NCBI GenBank assembly: GCA_020849295.1 | Contig: JADLGN010000015.1 | Coordinates: 1-64,000, forward strand | DNA from: Bacteroidia bacterium | GTDB taxonomy: Bacteria > Bacteroidota > Bacteroidia > NS11-12g > UBA9320 | Reading direction: 5' to 3' | DNA length: 64,000 nucleotides | Shown: one piece after another, positions 62,126 to 64,000 of the stretch | Numbering within the stretch: the first letter of the stretch is position 1 | Layout of the letters: the number at the start of each line of letters is the position of its first letter | Program-made: the position numbers and the translations under genes | Notes under the pieces: generated by a model | The model's input: the letters and a program-made list of their open reading frames with translations, nothing else | What the model was told of the DNA's origin: nothing | Database searches by the model: none

Positions 62126-64000
62126 ATGCCTGACACATTTATAGATTCTGAATTGAACGATACAATAGTTAGTAGTAAACAAGTTTACCTTAGGGTTTTA
62201 AAAATCATGACAACAGCCCGCTCAATGGCAGCAGTGTATGACCAAAACCGAAATGTGGCAAAATACGTACACAGTACAAGTTCGGGGCATGAAGCTATAC
62301 AAATAGCCTTTGGTATTAATTTGAAAACCTGCGATGTTGCATACCCTTATTATCGCGATGATTCTATGCTTTTGGCTATGGGTTTTACTCCTTATGAGCT
62401 AATGTTGCAATTACTTGCAAAAGGTGATGACTATTTTTCGGGAGGCAGAACATATTATAGTCATCCATCAAGCCTAAAAGATGATAAACCAATTATACCA
62501 CATCAAAGCAGTGCAACCGGAATGCAGGCAATACCTGCCACTGGTGCAGCCCATGGCATAAGTTATCTTGAAAGAATAAATAAGTTAAATCAGGTAGAAA
62601 AACCAATAGTATTATGTTCGCTTGGCGATGGTTGTGTAACAGAAGGCGAAGTAGCAGAAGCATTGCAAATGGCAGTATTAAAGGAGTTGCCAATTATTTA
62701 TCTTGTGCAAGACAACGGCTGGGGAATTTCAGCCAGTAAAGATGAAATGAGAGCAATGGATGCTTTTGAATATGCTGCAGGATTTAAAGGCTTAAAAAGA
62801 GAAAGGATAAATGGCTCTGATGTTATAGAATGTATAGAAAAGATTGAAAAAATAGTAAATTGGGTAAGAATTAATAGAAAACCTGTTCTTGTTCACTCAA
62901 AAGTACCTTTGCTCAATCATCATACAAGCGGAGTAAGAATGGAATGGTATAGAGACGATATTGATGAGCATAAACTGAATGACCCTATGCCTGGGTTAAT
63001 AAATTTACTAATTGACTTAGGCGAAGAAGAACATGAATTATTTACAATGCAAAATAAAATTTTTGATGAAATAAATCTTGAATTTTTTAAAGCATTCAAA
63101 AGCAATGAACCAAATACTGATTCAATAAAACTTCATGAGTTTGCACCAACACCTGTATTAAAAGAAGAAGGCACACGCACACCATCAGAATCGCAAACTA
63201 TATCAATGGTAGATGCTGCATTGTATGCAGTAGATGAAATATTAGCCCAGTATCCTGAAGCTTTGTTTTACGGACAAGATGTAGGTAAAAGACTTGGGGG
63301 AGTATTTCGCGAAGCAGCAACACTTTCAGGAAAACATGGTTCACATAGAGTTTTTAATACTCCAATTCAGGAAGCCTATATTGTTGGAAGCACTCAGGGT
63401 ATGAGTGCAGTTGGCTGTAAACCAATTGTAGAAATACAATTTGCAGATTATATATGGCCTGCAGTAAATCAACTTGTGACAGAACTTTCAAAATCATGTT
63501 ATTTGTCTATGGGAAAATTTCCTGTTCAAAGCTTAATTAGAATCCCTACCGGAGCTTATGGTAGCGGCGGACCATATCACAGTGGTAGTATAGAAAGCAG
63601 TATTTTGCAAATAAAAGGAATTAAAGTAGTCTATCCGAGCAATGCTGCCGATATGAAAGGCTTAATGAAAGCTGCTTTTTTAGATCCCAACCCAGTAATT
63701 ATGTTTGAGCATAAAGGATTGTACTGGAGCAAAGTGCCAGGTTCAGAAAAAGCTAAAACACCAGAGCCAGATAGTGATTATGTAATACCATTAGGAAAAG
63801 CAAGAATTGTTATTGTAGCATCAAATGAACAAACAGAAATAGGTAATACATGTACAATAATAACTTACGGAATGGGTGTTTACTGGGCTATGAGTGCAGC
63901 AGAGCATTTTAAAAATCAAGTTGAGATTATTGATTTGAGAACATTGAATCCATGCGACGAACTTTCGGTTTTTGAAAGTGTTAAAAAACATGGGAAAGTA
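62126..64000 (+). CDS. Fused alpha/beta E1 component of a 2-oxoacid dehydrogenase (partial)
   Basis: 625 codons from the ATG at 62126, open to the right edge, so the 3' end is missing. The alpha half (~1-340) has YRDDSMLLAMGF and the thiamine diphosphate motif SLGDGCVTEGE to VQDNGWG. The beta half starts near ISMVDAALYAVDEILAQYP and includes VFREAATLSGKHG, GCKPIVEIQFADYIWPA, PTGAYGSGGPYHSGS and MFEHKGLYW. Such fusions usually serve branched-chain or related 2-oxoacid dehydrogenases; pyruvate cannot be excluded. A near-consensus -7 (TAACTTG at 62105-62111) precedes it. Confidence 0.92.
   Translation, partial: MPDTFIDSELNDTIVSSKQVYLRVLKIMTTARSMAAVYDQNRNVAKYVHSTSSGHEAIQIAFGINLKTCDVAYPYYRDDSMLLAMGFTPYELMLQLLAKGDDYFSGGRTYYSHPSSLKDDKPIIPHQSSATGMQAIPATGAAHGISYLERINKLNQVEKPIVLCSLGDGCVTEGEVAEALQMAVLKELPIIYLVQDNGWGISASKDEMRAMDAFEYAAGFKGLKRERINGSDVIECIEKIEKIVNWVRINRKPVLVHSKVPLLNHHTSGVRMEWYRDDIDEHKLNDPMPGLINLLIDLGEEEHELFTMQNKIFDEINLEFFKAFKSNEPNTDSIKLHEFAPTPVLKEEGTRTPSESQTISMVDAALYAVDEILAQYPEALFYGQDVGKRLGGVFREAATLSGKHGSHRVFNTPIQEAYIVGSTQGMSAVGCKPIVEIQFADYIWPAVNQLVTELSKSCYLSMGKFPVQSLIRIPTGAYGSGGPYHSGSIESSILQIKGIKVVYPSNAADMKGLMKAAFLDPNPVIMFEHKGLYWSKVPGSEKAKTPEPDSDYVIPLGKARIVIVASNEQTEIGNTCTIITYGMGVYWAMSAAEHFKNQVEIIDLRTLNPCDELSVFESVKKHGKV

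Noticed and set aside
1-64000. CRISPR arrays, rRNA genes, riboswitches
   Set aside because: No regularly spaced repeats, no rRNA sequence and no recognised riboswitch core were seen; the only short spaced repeats are the three at the IS right end.

Overview
The window is a low-GC chromosome segment from a member of the Bacteroidota. The evidence is a short 287-aa primary sigma factor, many copies of the Bacteroidota -7 promoter element TAnnTTTG, secreted proteins with type IX secretion (T9SS) sorting domains of both kinds, a TonB receptor paired with a DUF4249-like lipoprotein, and the conserved TPR / DUF4292 / EnvC gene trio. The species cannot be named from the sequence.

Region 1 (1-5.65 kb) is accessory DNA that looks like an integron cassette array without an integrase in view. 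Three large ORFs (Mrr-type restriction endonuclease, zinc-peptidase-like protein, SF1 helicase with a C-terminal nuclease) are each followed by a long imperfect hairpin. In each case the 8-10 bases at the cassette's left edge are repeated, inverted, at the start of its own hairpin, which is the hallmark of attC-bounded gene cassettes. A decayed insertion sequence (5.78-6.21 kb) separates the array from the core chromosome.

Region 2 (6.2-47.3 kb) is mostly housekeeping: a GH3/beta-lactamase fusion, feoAB, rpoD, lpxH, prfA, a lipoprotein RidA, kup, a SulP-STAS-carbonic anhydrase fusion next to pyrC, a decayed small-peptide and secreted-protein locus (23.9-25.3 kb), the TPR/DUF4292/envC trio, acyl-CoA dehydrogenase, threonine dehydrogenase, a C10 protease with T9SS tail, ssb, metG, doxX, two tRNA-Arg genes, the selenium pair mnmH-selD, a long PurF, and the yceD-rpmF-plsX-fabH cluster.

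Region 3 (47.3-53.0 kb) appears to be a genomic island at the 3' end of fabH. The last 39 bases of fabH, ending exactly at its stop codon, recur at 52987-53025 with one mismatch. Between the copies lie two T9SS-secreted surface proteins (one split by an in-frame amber codon), an XRE regulator and an outer-membrane-type protein. No intact integrase is visible.

Region 4 (53.0-64.0 kb) returns to chromosomal genes: a DUF4249-like/TonB receptor pair, a copper chaperone and CopA ATPase, a multi-pass membrane protein, 3-methyladenine glycosylase, a Tet-like MFS pump, and the 5' part of a fused E1 alpha/beta 2-oxoacid dehydrogenase that runs off the right edge.
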